The notes under the pieces were generated by a model. It made no database searches, was not told the origin of the DNA, and saw nothing but the letters and a program-made list of their open reading frames with translations. Positions 45,168 to 55,261 of a DNA stretch of 64,000 nucleotides are shown here, piece by piece. Source of the stretch: UBA7957 sp965224675 (GTDB lineage Bacteria > Pseudomonadota > Gammaproteobacteria > Granulosicoccales > Granulosicoccaceae); contig CBDDAA010000004.1 of the NCBI GenBank assembly GCA_965224675.1, positions 1,488,001 to 1,552,000 on the forward strand. Reading direction: 5' to 3'. The number at the start of each line of letters is the position of its first letter. The stretch's first letter is position 1. The position numbers and the translations under genes were made by a program.

Positions 45168-45647
45168 ATGATAAATCAATCGCGCCGTACTATTCTAAAG
45201 ACGATCACCTACGCAGCGGGTGTTCTTGCCAGTGCATCGTCTGCCGGCATTTGGGCAATGAACAGTAGGCAAAACATCTGTTCTGATTCAGGCTCAATGT
45301 TACCGACCTGTGATATCACCATTTACCAAAATCAAAGCGGCAGCAGTGAAATTGTATCACTGTTTAATTTGACGGGCAAAACAGTGACTCTGGATAAATT
45401 CACCCCGGTTGCGCTTGAGCATATTAATGGTTCTTTGATAGTAAAACTGAATCAAGTGCCGGAGGGTGTGGTCAGCTTGAAACCGGGCCAGCGTTTTTCA
45501 TTTGAGATTGAAGCGATTAGTCATAAGCCATCAGATGAATATTCTCCCGTACCTAATGTATTGGCTGGGCGTGTAAAAATAAGCAGTGATCATCCTACAT
45601 TTAATGGCGTAATTCCGGTAACAGTATTCGACTCACAGACAAGATGA
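45168..45647 (+). CDS. Tat-exported hypothetical protein
   Basis: A 159-residue protein. The start has a twin-arginine signal (QSRRTILK, then a hydrophobic stretch to about residue 32). The mature part is beta-rich (SEIVSLFNLTGKTVTLD, then SLKPGQRFSFEIEA) and resembles an immunoglobulin-like or cupredoxin-like sandwich without obvious metal ligands; two cysteines lie near residues 38 and 48. It should be in the periplasm and folded before export. It may be under MarR control. Function unknown. Confidence 0.6.
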   Translation: MINQSRRTILKTITYAAGVLASASSAGIWAMNSRQNICSDSGSMLPTCDITIYQNQSGSSEIVSLFNLTGKTVTLDKFTPVALEHINGSLIVKLNQVPEGVVSLKPGQRFSFEIEAISHKPSDEYSPVPNVLAGRVKISSDHPTFNGVIPVTVFDSQTR

Positions 45648-45710
45648 TTTCAATTCTATAAATAAAGCGGTAGCTCCAAAATCCTTTTCACGTTTTGCAG
45701 GACTTGCCGC

Positions 45711-45735
45711 GGATGAATATTCATAGAATTCATCC
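45711..45735. promoter_or_regulatory. Inverted repeat upstream of xylB
   Basis: GGATGAAT and ATTCATCC, separated by 9 bases, form an inverted repeat about 55 bases before the xylB start. It is a plausible operator for a xylose-responsive regulator. No such regulator gene is in the window. Confidence 0.45.
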
Positions 45736-45789
45736 ACCCCGAGTGTAGTAGTATCTGCAAAGAATTGTCGATACGGGGAGCAGGGAATC

Positions 45790-47241
45790 GTGTTTTTAGG
45801 CGTAGATATAGGTACATCTTCTGTTAAATCGATTTTAATGGGCGAAGACCAGCGGGTTCTTGGCAGTAGTTCAAGCCCACTGGAGGTTGACCGCCAACAA
45901 CCGGGGTGGTCTGAGCAAAATGCTCAATCCTGGTGGTTAGCCGTTTGTAATACCATTGATTTACTTACCAGGAATCACCCGGAGAATATGCGGCAGGTGC
46001 GAGGCATTGGTCTAAGTGGACAAATGCATGGTGCAACGTTACTGGATAAGCAGGACAAATTGCTACGCCCGGTAATTCTATGGAATGATACCCGTTCTGC
46101 TATTGAGTGCGAGCAGATTGAGCGCGAATTTCCTGATAGTCGTGCTGTGTCAGGCAATATTGCCATGGCAGGCTTCACAGCGCCAAAATTAGCCTGGATT
46201 CGTAAACATGAAGCAAAAGTGTTTGATCGAATAGCCAAAGTGCTTTTGCCAAAAGACTATATTCGATTGCGTTTATCGGGTGAATACGTGTCCGAAATGT
46301 CAGATGCATCGGGTACTTTATGGCTAGATGTAAAAAAACGACGATGGTCTGATCAATTACTGGCTGCAACGGGATTGACGCAGGCGCATATGCCAAACCT
46401 GATTGAGGGTTGTGAAATATCCGGTTACCTGAAAGAGAATTTGCGTAAGCGATGGGGCATCAGGCAAAAAGTTGTTATTGCAGGTGGTGCAGGCGATAAC
46501 GCTGCATCAGCGTGTGCAATGGGCACCATCAGTACGGGGCGTGCTTTTGTATCATTAGGTACATCAGGTGTGCTGTTTGCCGCTAATGATCGGTTTTCAC
46601 CTAACACTGATAGTGCTGTGCATGCTTTTTGTCACGCCTTGCCTGCAATGTGGCACCAGATGGGCGTTATTCTCAGTGCCAGTGACAGTCTGCAGTGGTT
46701 AGCCAGGATTGTGAGTAAAACACCGGCACAGTTGACCGCAAATTTAGGCAATAAACTGATAAGCCCCTCAGCCATAACATTTCTTCCTTATCTGGGCGGT
46801 GAACGCACCCCACACAATGATCCCGATATCCAGGGCGCGATGATTGGATTGCGCCATGCGCAAGATCTAAATGACCTCACTCAGGCAGTACTTGAGGGTG
46901 TGGCCTACGCCTTTCGAGACAACCATGAAGCGCTGAAACAAGCAGGCACTGATTTCGAAACGGCGTTTGTTGTGGGCGGTGGTGGACAATCAGAGCTGTG
47001 GGTGAAGATTATTGCCTCTGTACTTAATCGCTCCTTGCAGCTGCCGCAGAGTGGTGAAACGGGTGCCGCTTTTGGTGCCGCACGCCTGGCACTTTGCGCA
47101 ACCGATGGCGCTGATCCACTGCAGGTATGTAGTGAACCGCAAATAAAAAAAACGATTGAACCAGAACTCAGTCTTGTCGAACACTACCAGCGTGGCTACG
47201 AACGTTATCGTACCTTGTATCCAGCAATCAGAAGTGTATAA
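45790..47241 (+). CDS. xylB: Xylulokinase
   Basis: A 483-residue FGGY-family kinase, starting at GTG behind GGGGAGCAGG. N-terminal GVDIGTSSVKS is the phosphate-1 loop; GLSGQMHGATLLD is a xylulokinase signature with the active-site Asp near residue 235 (GGAGDNAASA); VVGGGGQSELWVKI is the C-terminal adenosine motif. It phosphorylates D-xylulose after isomerisation of xylose. First gene of the xylose module; xylA follows 124 bases later. Confidence 0.95.
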   Translation: MFLGVDIGTSSVKSILMGEDQRVLGSSSSPLEVDRQQPGWSEQNAQSWWLAVCNTIDLLTRNHPENMRQVRGIGLSGQMHGATLLDKQDKLLRPVILWNDTRSAIECEQIEREFPDSRAVSGNIAMAGFTAPKLAWIRKHEAKVFDRIAKVLLPKDYIRLRLSGEYVSEMSDASGTLWLDVKKRRWSDQLLAATGLTQAHMPNLIEGCEISGYLKENLRKRWGIRQKVVIAGGAGDNAASACAMGTISTGRAFVSLGTSGVLFAANDRFSPNTDSAVHAFCHALPAMWHQMGVILSASDSLQWLARIVSKTPAQLTANLGNKLISPSAITFLPYLGGERTPHNDPDIQGAMIGLRHAQDLNDLTQAVLEGVAYAFRDNHEALKQAGTDFETAFVVGGGGQSELWVKIIASVLNRSLQLPQSGETGAAFGAARLALCATDGADPLQVCSEPQIKKTIEPELSLVEHYQRGYERYRTLYPAIRSV

Positions 47242-47365
47242 GAGATCAGTTAAATTTGCTGAGCAGTTGTTTTCATCTTTGATTTTATCAATAAGGCGAA
47301 ATCTAACATCCATCGTCAAACAACTGTGGCATAATTCAATAGATCTTCCCAGAGAATAGCCGGGT

Positions 47366-48679
47366 ATGAGTGAATTTTTTAGCGGTATTGAGCCTGTCAA
47401 ATTCAAAGGTACAGAAAGCCTCGATCCATTGGCCTATAGATATTACGATGCCGAGCGCGTAATTATGGGCAAAACCATGCAAGAGCACCTGCGTTTTGCC
47501 ATCTGTTACTGGCACAGCTTTTGTTGGGATGGGCCTGATCCATTTGGCGGTGCCACAATGGATCGTCCGTGGATGGGGCTGGCTGACCCAATGGCAGGCG
47601 CCCGTCTCAAGGCAGATGCTGCCTTTAAAATGTATGAACTGTTGGCGGCTCCGTTTTTTACCTTTCATGATCGAGATATTGCGCCCGAGGGTGATACGCT
47701 GGCACAATCGAACCGTAATGTACAGGAAATGACCGATTACTTTGCCGACAAAATGCAGTCGGGTAAGGTGCGTTTGTTGTGGGGTACGGCCAATTTGTTT
47801 ACCCATCGACGCTATATGAGCGGTGCAGCCAGTAACCCTGATCCGCATGTCTTCGCTTATGCCGCAGCACAAGTTAAAAATGCCCTGGAGGTAACCCATA
47901 AACTCAATGGCGAGAATTATGTCTTGTGGGGCGGACGGGAAGGCTATGAAACGCTTTTAAATACTGATATGAAGCGCGAACTTGATCAGCTTGGCCGGTT
48001 TATGAATCTGGTGGTAGAGCATAAGCACAAGCTGGGTTTTAAAGGCACAATCCTGATTGAGCCTAAGCCACAAGAACCGACTAAGCACCAATACGACTAC
48101 GATGTAGCAACCGTCTTCGGGTTTTTGAAAAACTATGGACTGGAAGACGAAATAAAAGTTAACATCGAAGTGGGTCATGCGGTTTTGGCCGGACATGCAT
48201 TTGAGCATGAAATTCAAACCGCAAATGCGCTGGGGATTTTCGGCTCGATCGATGCCAATCGTAATGACTACCAGTCGGGCTGGGATACAGATCAATTTCC
48301 AAACAACAGCGCCGAGATGACACTTGCACTTTACTATGTATTGCGCAGCGGCGGTTTCACAACGGGCGGTTTGAACTTTGATTCCAAATTACGCCGCCAG
48401 TCAATAGATCCGGTCGATTTGCTGCATGGGCATATTGGCGGCATGGATGTCTGCGCCCGGGCTTTGACAGGCGCGACAAAAATGCTCGAAGACGGCACGC
48501 TTGAACAACTACTCGATGAGCGCTACGCTGCCTGGGATAATGCTGATGCACAAAAGATGCTTGATGGGCGTTATACCCTGGAGGATATAGCAAATTGGGT
48601 TGAATCAGATAATTTGAATCCAAAGCCACTATCTGGCAAACAGGAATACCTGGAAAATCTTGTCAATCAATACGTGTAA
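47366..48679 (+). CDS. xylA: Xylose isomerase
   Basis: A 437-residue class II xylose isomerase. HSFCWDGPDPFGG with its histidine, FTFHDRDIAPEGD, then LWGGREGYETL, IEPKPQEPTKHQYDYD and GSIDANRND are the expected metal and substrate motifs. It converts D-xylose to D-xylulose, with Mg or Mn, in the cytoplasm. Length fits E. coli XylA (440). Start is the ATG at 47366; xylF follows in the same direction. Confidence 0.97.
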   Translation: MSEFFSGIEPVKFKGTESLDPLAYRYYDAERVIMGKTMQEHLRFAICYWHSFCWDGPDPFGGATMDRPWMGLADPMAGARLKADAAFKMYELLAAPFFTFHDRDIAPEGDTLAQSNRNVQEMTDYFADKMQSGKVRLLWGTANLFTHRRYMSGAASNPDPHVFAYAAAQVKNALEVTHKLNGENYVLWGGREGYETLLNTDMKRELDQLGRFMNLVVEHKHKLGFKGTILIEPKPQEPTKHQYDYDVATVFGFLKNYGLEDEIKVNIEVGHAVLAGHAFEHEIQTANALGIFGSIDANRNDYQSGWDTDQFPNNSAEMTLALYYVLRSGGFTTGGLNFDSKLRRQSIDPVDLLHGHIGGMDVCARALTGATKMLEDGTLEQLLDERYAAWDNADAQKMLDGRYTLEDIANWVESDNLNPKPLSGKQEYLENLVNQYV

Positions 48680-48804
48680 GGCAAACATGAATAATCATGA
48701 GTTCATTGCACCTCGTTTCCATATTGAAGATACGGATTCAGGTTGAGGTTCAGACAGTGCTTACAGATCATTTGTAAATTTTAATTATAAAAATGGGGAA
48801 AAAA

Positions 48805-49839
48805 ATGAAAAAATCAGCAACGAGTTTAATCGCATTTACCACCCTGCTGTTGTTTGTATTGCCGGCACAGGCAGCCGATCTGGTTGTGGGTGTATCCTGG
48901 TCCAATTTTCAGGAAGAACGCTGGAAAACAGATGAAGCCGCGATTAAAAAAGCACTGGATGCCGCCGGTGCAAAATATATCTCAGCAGACGCTCAGTCCT
49001 CTGCAGCGAAACAATTGACAGATGTAGAAAGCCTGATCGCTCAAGGTGCCAGTGCTTTGATTATTCTTGCACAAGATTCCGCAGCCATTGGACCCGCAAT
49101 TGAAATAGCCAGTGCAGAAGGTATTCCAGTGGTTGGCTACGATCGCCTGATCGAAAATTCGGCCGCTTATTATATTACCTTTGATAATGTTGAAGTTGGA
49201 CGAATGCAGGCTCGTGCAATTTTGGCTGTTCAACCTGAAGGCAATTATGTGTTTATCAAAGGTTCAGCAGCGGATCCCAATGCTGATTTCTTACACGGTG
49301 GACAGCTAGAGGTGTTAAAGGAGGCCATGGACGCAGGCAAAATTAAAAACGTCGGCGAAGCTTATACAGACGGCTGGGTGCCTGCCAATGCACAAAAAAA
49401 TATGGAGCAGATTCTAACCAAAAACGATAATAAGGTGGATGCCGTCGTCGCCTCAAATGATGGAACCGCCGGTGGTGTTGTGGCCGCATTGGCGGCCCAG
49501 GGGATGGTTATCCCGGTTTCAGGTCAGGATGGTGATCACGCTGCGCTGAATCGTGTTGCATTGGGTACGCAAACTGTTTCGGTATGGAAAGATGCGCGTG
49601 TATTGGGTGCGCAGGCTGCCACTATTGCTGTAGCGCTGGCAAAAGGTTCGGCTATGGATAAAATTGAAGGCTCCGTTTTATTCTCCGGTGGACCTAAGAA
49701 AGTTGAAATGAATGCCACCTTTCTAGCGCCTGTCCCTGTTACACGTGACAATCTGAATGCAGTTATTGACGCTGGCTGGGTTAAAAAATCGGTGATTTGT
49801 CAGGGCGTGGATAGCAGTGTGGTTGCTGCTTGCAAATAG
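48805..49839 (+). CDS. xylF: D-xylose ABC transporter substrate-binding protein
   Basis: I use the ATG at 48805 because TGGGGA lies 5 bases upstream; an ATG at 48793 has none. The product has 344 residues. Residues 1-24 are a signal peptide (LLLFVLPAQAAD). The mature part is a periplasmic sugar-binding protein of the ribose/xylose type: VGVSWSNFQEERWKTDE, GYDRLIENS, then NDGTAGGVVAALAAQG. Two cysteines at the C-terminus (residues about 331 and 343) may form a disulfide. It captures xylose for XylGH. Confidence 0.93.
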   Translation: MKKSATSLIAFTTLLLFVLPAQAADLVVGVSWSNFQEERWKTDEAAIKKALDAAGAKYISADAQSSAAKQLTDVESLIAQGASALIILAQDSAAIGPAIEIASAEGIPVVGYDRLIENSAAYYITFDNVEVGRMQARAILAVQPEGNYVFIKGSAADPNADFLHGGQLEVLKEAMDAGKIKNVGEAYTDGWVPANAQKNMEQILTKNDNKVDAVVASNDGTAGGVVAALAAQGMVIPVSGQDGDHAALNRVALGTQTVSVWKDARVLGAQAATIAVALAKGSAMDKIEGSVLFSGGPKKVEMNATFLAPVPVTRDNLNAVIDAGWVKKSVICQGVDSSVVAACK

Positions 49840-49934
49840 CTGATAAGATTTATCTTTACTTTGTGCTGGCTGATGTTGGCTGGAGTGCCAAGTTGTGTTC
49901 AATCAATTTTGACGTGACCGTGAATGGTGGTTAG

Positions 49935-51200
49935 GTGAGATCGGCGGTTAAACGCTTTTTACAGGCAACAGAAATAGACCCCCGCATGCTGGGTATGATT
50001 TCAGCACTGATTGTAATCTGGCTAGTTTTTGATTACTTCTCAGGCGGGCGGTTTCTAACGCCACGTAATTTGTGGAATCTTGGTGTGCAAAGCTCGTCTG
50101 TTGCAGTGATGGCAACAGGGATGGTATTTATTATTGTGACACGTAATATAGATCTCTCAGTGGGATCTATGTTGGGTGTTATCGGCATGTTGATGGGGGT
50201 AATACAGGCTGAGATACTGCCGGAGATTCTGGGTTATGGTCATGCTTCAATCTGGATAGTCACGCTTTTGGTTGGTGTGGCTATAGGTGTCTGTATAGGG
50301 ATTGTACAGGGTAGTATAATTGCCTTTCTTGGTGTTCCGGCATTTATCGTGACCCTCGGCGGATTGTTGATATGGCGTGGTTCTGCGTGGTGGGTTACTT
50401 CCGGCAGAACGGTTGCACCCCTGGATGAACGATTTCGGTTAATGGGCGGCGGAATCAATGGTTCCATTGGATTTTGGCCGAGCTGGGTGTTGGCAATTGT
50501 CGCCTGCGTCGCGATTTTTTATTCCATTATCAATGGACGAAGACAGCGAAAACGATTTAATTTTCCCCTGCGTCCCGTATGGGCGGAATTTACCCTCGCC
50601 AGCATGGGTGCCGCTGTTGTTTTAGGTGTTGTCGGCATTGCTAACAGTTATTACCTTCCCTCTCGAATTGCCGCCAGGATTGCCGAGCAGCAAGGTATTG
50701 AAATTCCTGCAGATGGATTGTTTATCGCCTATGGTTTACCGATTCCGTTACTGATTGCTATCACCGCCGTGATCATTATGAATTTTGTTGCAAACCGTAC
50801 TCGCTTCGGGCGTTATGTTTTTGCTTATGGCGGTAATCCGGAAGCTGCTGAACTTTCCGGCGTTAATACAAAAAAATTGATCATAACCATTTTTGCAATT
50901 ATAGGGGGGCTTGCCGCTATAGGTGCAGCTATTACCACGGCACGGCTCAACGCTGCAACCAATTCACTGGGTACACTGGATGAATTGTTAGTTATAGCAG
51001 CAGCAGTTATTGGTGGCTCCTCATTATCAGGCGGGGTCGGGACCATTACCGGCGCATTGCTGGGTGCGCTTGTTATGCAGTCTTTGCAGTCGGGAATGGT
51101 ACTTGTGGGAATGGATTCACCCATGCAGAACATTGTGGTTGGCATTGTACTGGTTATTGCTGTCTTTGCTGACACACTCTATCGAAAGCACACGGGTTGA
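49935..51200 (+). CDS. xylH: D-xylose ABC transporter permease
   Basis: A 421-residue membrane protein with ten or more hydrophobic segments. RNIDLSVGSMLGVIGMLMG and GVPAFIVTLGGLLIWRGSAWWVTSGRT (in separate segments) are typical of the ribose/xylose permease family. GTG start at 49935. It forms the channel and pairs with the ATPase that starts 4 bases later. Confidence 0.93.
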   Translation: MRSAVKRFLQATEIDPRMLGMISALIVIWLVFDYFSGGRFLTPRNLWNLGVQSSSVAVMATGMVFIIVTRNIDLSVGSMLGVIGMLMGVIQAEILPEILGYGHASIWIVTLLVGVAIGVCIGIVQGSIIAFLGVPAFIVTLGGLLIWRGSAWWVTSGRTVAPLDERFRLMGGGINGSIGFWPSWVLAIVACVAIFYSIINGRRQRKRFNFPLRPVWAEFTLASMGAAVVLGVVGIANSYYLPSRIAARIAEQQGIEIPADGLFIAYGLPIPLLIAITAVIIMNFVANRTRFGRYVFAYGGNPEAAELSGVNTKKLIITIFAIIGGLAAIGAAITTARLNAATNSLGTLDELLVIAAAVIGGSSLSGGVGTITGALLGALVMQSLQSGMVLVGMDSPMQNIVVGIVLVIAVFADTLYRKHTG

Positions 51201-51204
51201 TTAC

Positions 51205-51990
51205 GTGAATAGCAGTGATAATACAGCTTTGGTCGAAATGAAGAACATATCAATCGCCTTTGGTGGTGTTCACGCGGTGGATAATGTCAGTCTGAATCTT
51301 TTCCGGGGCGAGGTTGTTGGTTTGTTAGGACACAATGGTGCGGGAAAATCAACCTTGATCAAGATTCTGTCAGGCGCTTATCAAGCTGATGCAGGTGAGA
51401 TTCAGATCAACGGTGAAAAAGTCAGTATAAACAATCCCCGCGATGCGAAGGGCCTGGGTATAGAAACCATTTATCAGGCCCTGGCATTAGCGGATAATAT
51501 TGACGCGGCGGCAAACCTTTTTTTAGGCAGAGAATTAAAAACGCCTTTGGGGACACTGGATGATGTGGCAATGGAGGCGGCCACACGTGACGTTATGGGG
51601 CGTTTAAATCCCAACTTCAGCAAGTTTAAAGAGCCGGTAAAAGCATTGTCAGGAGGGCAACGACAATCGGTGGCGATAGCACGTGTTCTGCACTTTAATG
51701 CACAAATACTGATCATGGATGAACCTACCGCCGCGCTGGGCCCGCAAGAAACTGAAATGGTCAGTGATTTGATTCTTGAGCTAAAAAAGCAAGGTATGGG
51801 TATATTCCTTATCAGCCACGATATTCATGATGTATTTGATTTGGCAGATCGTGTAGTCGTTATGAAAAATGGCAAATTGGTTGGCACCGCCTACACCCAT
51901 GAAATTAGCAAAGAAGATGCCCTGGGAATGATCATACTGGGTAAAGTACCTGCCCAGGCCACTGCCGGGTCGGGCGCAATTCCAGGTTAA
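51205..51990 (+). CDS. xylG: Xylose ABC transporter ATP-binding protein, single-domain
   Basis: I set the start at GTG 51205, just after the xylH stop; the frame is open earlier but overlaps xylH. The product has 261 residues and one ATPase domain: Walker A GHNGAGKST, signature LSGGQRQSV and Walker B ILIMDEPTAALG. E. coli XylG is about 513 residues with two fused domains, so this protein must work as a dimer, as in the half-size FrcA-like ATPases. It lies directly behind xylH. Confidence 0.93.
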   Translation: MNSSDNTALVEMKNISIAFGGVHAVDNVSLNLFRGEVVGLLGHNGAGKSTLIKILSGAYQADAGEIQINGEKVSINNPRDAKGLGIETIYQALALADNIDAAANLFLGRELKTPLGTLDDVAMEAATRDVMGRLNPNFSKFKEPVKALSGGQRQSVAIARVLHFNAQILIMDEPTAALGPQETEMVSDLILELKKQGMGIFLISHDIHDVFDLADRVVVMKNGKLVGTAYTHEISKEDALGMIILGKVPAQATAGSGAIPG

Positions 51991-51994
51991 GGCC

Positions 51995-53572
51995 ATGGCA
52001 CTAAAAAAAAGGCTTCTGGCCATACTCATCAGCGTTTTCGTATCCTCTGCGTTTGCACAGATTAAAGAAAAATCGGCTTTGTTTATTTCGCGAACCGCCG
52101 AGCAATCATTTACACACAAATACACAGGTGGTTGGACACATTTTGTTGGTGGTGGCGTAGCGACTTTTGATTGTAATGGGGATAAATTACCCGATTTATA
52201 TGTCGCTGGAGGAGAATCGCCTGCCCAATTATTAGTCAACAGATCAACGCGGTCCGGGGCTATTCGCTTCGAACCCAAGCCGCATAAAAACACGAATCTG
52301 AAAGCGGTGATTGGGGCTTACCCTATTGACATGGATGGCGACAATCTTCTCGATCTTGTAGTGCTGCGGGTTGGCGAAAATATATTGTTGAAGGGAGAGG
52401 GTGATTGCAGGTTTAAAAGAGCCAATGAGTTGTGGGCGTATAATGGCGGTGATCAATGGACAACTGCATTTAGTGCAACCTGGGAAACTGGCAGTACAGG
52501 ACCAACGTTGGCGTTTGGTCGATATATTGATCGTAAGAATGAAAAGGGGCCTTTTGGCGCTTGTGACAGTAATAGTTTAGTGCGTTTTTCGGAGGGAAAA
52601 CTTGCTAAACCCGTGATTTTACATCCTGGATATTGTGCGCTATCCATGCTGTTTTCTGATTGGCGGCATAACGGGCAGGCCGATCTGCGCATTAGTAATG
52701 ACAGGCATTATTACGGGCAGAACGGCGAAGAGCAGCTCTGGCGACTGCAGGAATTTCCGACGCTTTATAAAAAAACAGATGGTTGGCAGTCGTTTAAAAT
52801 CTGGGGGATGGGCATTGCCAGTCGTGATCTCACCGGAGATGGTCTGCCTGAATATTTGCTGAGCAGTATGAGCGATCAGAAATTTCATATTTTAGATTCG
52901 AATACTAATGCAACTCAGCCTCCCAAACCGATCTACAGGGATGAAGCCTATAGCCGTGGCATGACCGCGCATCGTCCCTATTTTGGCAACAACGATAAAC
53001 CCTCAACGGCTTGGCATGCAGTTTTTGGGGATGTTAATAATGACGGCCTCGATGATCTTTTCATCGCTAAAGGTAATGTGGATCAAATGCCCGATGCAGC
53101 GATGGAAGACCCCAATAATTTACTCATCCAAAATACAGGAGGGGTTTTTGTTGAGCAGGGAAAACAGGCGAACATAGCCGATACTGAAAAATCACGGGGT
53201 GCAGCGTTGCTTGATCTCAATAGTGACGGCAGACTGGATTTAGTGGTGGTTAACCGGCAAGAAAAACTGCAAATTTATGAGAATATTACGCCTCAGAGTG
53301 GCAACTGGATTAGTATTGATATAGCTCAGGAAAATTCCAATACGAATGCGGTGGGTGCCTGGATTGAGCTGCGCGCCGGTGACATAACTCATTTCAGAGA
53401 AATAACAATTGGTGGGGGGCATGCAGGCGGTAGCCTGGGTCCAAGTCACTTTGGTGTCGGTGCTGAAAAAAACATAAGGTTTCGAATTACCTGGCCGGAT
53501 CAAGTCCTGTCAGATTGGTTTGAAAGTGAAAGCAATCAAGCGTTAACCATAAAACGTCAACCGAGCTTGTAG
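51995..53572 (+). CDS. Secreted CRTAC1-like protein (FG-GAP repeats, ASPIC/UnbV end)
   Basis: A 525-residue protein. Residues 1-21 are a signal peptide ending in SAFAQ. Several calcium-binding FG-GAP/VCBS-type loops are visible: DCNGDKLPDLYV, DMDGDNLLDLVV, DLTGDGLPEYLL, DVNNDGLDDLFI and DLNSDGRLDLVV. The C-terminal part (GAWIELRAGDITHFREITIGG, in short segments) fits the ASPIC/UnbV domain. It should form a beta-propeller outside the cytoplasm. It starts 4 bases after xylG, so it is co-transcribed with xylose uptake; a surface sugar-polymer role is inference. Confidence 0.85.
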   Translation: MALKKRLLAILISVFVSSAFAQIKEKSALFISRTAEQSFTHKYTGGWTHFVGGGVATFDCNGDKLPDLYVAGGESPAQLLVNRSTRSGAIRFEPKPHKNTNLKAVIGAYPIDMDGDNLLDLVVLRVGENILLKGEGDCRFKRANELWAYNGGDQWTTAFSATWETGSTGPTLAFGRYIDRKNEKGPFGACDSNSLVRFSEGKLAKPVILHPGYCALSMLFSDWRHNGQADLRISNDRHYYGQNGEEQLWRLQEFPTLYKKTDGWQSFKIWGMGIASRDLTGDGLPEYLLSSMSDQKFHILDSNTNATQPPKPIYRDEAYSRGMTAHRPYFGNNDKPSTAWHAVFGDVNNDGLDDLFIAKGNVDQMPDAAMEDPNNLLIQNTGGVFVEQGKQANIADTEKSRGAALLDLNSDGRLDLVVVNRQEKLQIYENITPQSGNWISIDIAQENSNTNAVGAWIELRAGDITHFREITIGGGHAGGSLGPSHFGVGAEKNIRFRITWPDQVLSDWFESESNQALTIKRQPSL

Positions 53573-53614
53573 TATTGTGAATTGAGTGGGTTGGGTATTT
53601 TCAGGTAATCGATT

Positions 53615-55261
53615 ATGGCAATTCGGGCAGCAGATGCGTTAGTTCGCAGTCTTGTCTCTTTTGGAACAAAGCGAATGTATTGCGTGCCCGGAGAGAGCTA
53701 TTTAGCCCTGCTGGATGCGTTATATGACAACAGGCAAATCGAAACAATTGTTTGTCGGCATGAATCCAGTGCAGGTTTTATGGCATTGGCTGAGGCAAAG
53801 CTTACAGGTAATCCGGCTGTATTCGCAGTGAGCCGCGGGCCAGGTGCTAGCAATGGCTCCATTGCGGTGCATATGGCAGAGCAGGACGCTGTGCCATTAA
53901 TTTGTTTAATCGGTCAAGTGGCGCGACACGAAAAGGGTCGCGGTGCTTTTCAGGAGGTCGATTATTTCAAATTTTATGGTGATCTTTGTAAGTCGGTGTT
54001 TGAGCCGGATGCTGCTGATCAGGTGGCCGAGATAATAGCCAAAGCATTTTCGATCGCCCAATCAGGTACACCCGGTCCGGTTGCAATCGCTTTGCCTGAG
54101 GACATGCTGAGTGATTTGACGGATGCGCCGATAGTGCAGCCCATTCTGCCCCCCCTGGCTAAGATCAATGAGCAGGATCAGGCAACCTTGCTCAGATTAT
54201 TGGCAGCATCAACGCGGCCGCTGATAATTGCCGGTAACCGGATGCGAGGGGCATCCGGTGAGCAAGCACTGCAGGCGTTTGCCGATAAATACCAGATTCC
54301 GGTTGTGTGTGCCTGGAAAGCACAAGATGTTTTCGATAATAACAGTGCATTATACGCAGGTCACATTGGTTTTGGTGCGCCAGAACGGCAAAAAACGATG
54401 CTCGCAAAAGCGGATCTTATCATTGCACTTGGCACTCGATTGGGTGATGTCACAACCTTCGGATATACATTGCCACAAGCACCCAAACCCATACAGCCTT
54501 TGGTTCATATCTATCCGGATATCGCGCCACTGGGACGAGTATTTGAAACACGCCTTGGCATAGTTGCTGATCCTGCCACGTTCCTTGCCACACTACCGGG
54601 TGAAAATAATCCACTGCCCAATACCCGTTATGATTGGACTAATGAGATTAAATCCTTTGTCGATAGGTTTATGGAATTTCGCTCATGCCAACCCAGGGAT
54701 GGCGTTGATTTTGGTCGGATAATTACTAAAATTGCAAGTTTGGCGCCTGATGATGCGCTTATTGTAACTGACTCAGGTAATTTTTCCACCTGGGTACATC
54801 GATACTGGCGTCTGGGTGCTGGCAACACGTTGCTGGGTGCGATAGGTGGTGGTATGGGTTTTGGTGTGCCAGGGGCAATCGCCAGCAGTCTTGTAATACC
54901 AGGCAGATGCATTATCTGCGTAGTGGGCGATGGTGGAATAATGATGACAGGACAGGAAATTGCAACTGCTGTTCGTTACGGCGCGAATGTGAAAATTGTT
55001 CTCTCTGATAATGGTTGTTACGGTACCATACGCACACATCAGGAAAGGCGCTTCCCGGCAAGAATTTCCGGCACAGATCTGACTAATCCTGATTTTACTC
55101 TTTGGGCGCAGAGCTTTGGCATTCAAGCGTTCACAATTGAAGCAGATGATGATATTGACCATCAACTGCAACAGGCGATTGACTTTGAAGGTATTTGCCT
55201 CATTCATGTACATTCCAGTCTTCAAGCATTATCAGCATTTGCGACATTGAAGGAATCGTAA
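53615..55261 (+). CDS. ThDP-dependent enzyme of the acetolactate synthase family
   Basis: A 548-residue protein with the three-domain ThDP layout. The catalytic glutamate is in CRHESSAGFMA, the middle domain spans residues 185-335 and the ThDP-binding motif GDGGIMMTGQE, later LSDNGCYG, is in the last third. Members include acetolactate synthase, benzoylformate decarboxylase and sulfoacetaldehyde acetyltransferase. No regulatory subunit gene (ilvN) follows, so biosynthetic acetolactate synthase is less likely. Separated from the CRTAC1-like gene by 42 bases; it may end the xylose transcript. Confidence 0.88.
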   Translation: MAIRAADALVRSLVSFGTKRMYCVPGESYLALLDALYDNRQIETIVCRHESSAGFMALAEAKLTGNPAVFAVSRGPGASNGSIAVHMAEQDAVPLICLIGQVARHEKGRGAFQEVDYFKFYGDLCKSVFEPDAADQVAEIIAKAFSIAQSGTPGPVAIALPEDMLSDLTDAPIVQPILPPLAKINEQDQATLLRLLAASTRPLIIAGNRMRGASGEQALQAFADKYQIPVVCAWKAQDVFDNNSALYAGHIGFGAPERQKTMLAKADLIIALGTRLGDVTTFGYTLPQAPKPIQPLVHIYPDIAPLGRVFETRLGIVADPATFLATLPGENNPLPNTRYDWTNEIKSFVDRFMEFRSCQPRDGVDFGRIITKIASLAPDDALIVTDSGNFSTWVHRYWRLGAGNTLLGAIGGGMGFGVPGAIASSLVIPGRCIICVVGDGGIMMTGQEIATAVRYGANVKIVLSDNGCYGTIRTHQERRFPARISGTDLTNPDFTLWAQSFGIQAFTIEADDDIDHQLQQAIDFEGICLIHVHSSLQALSAFATLKES

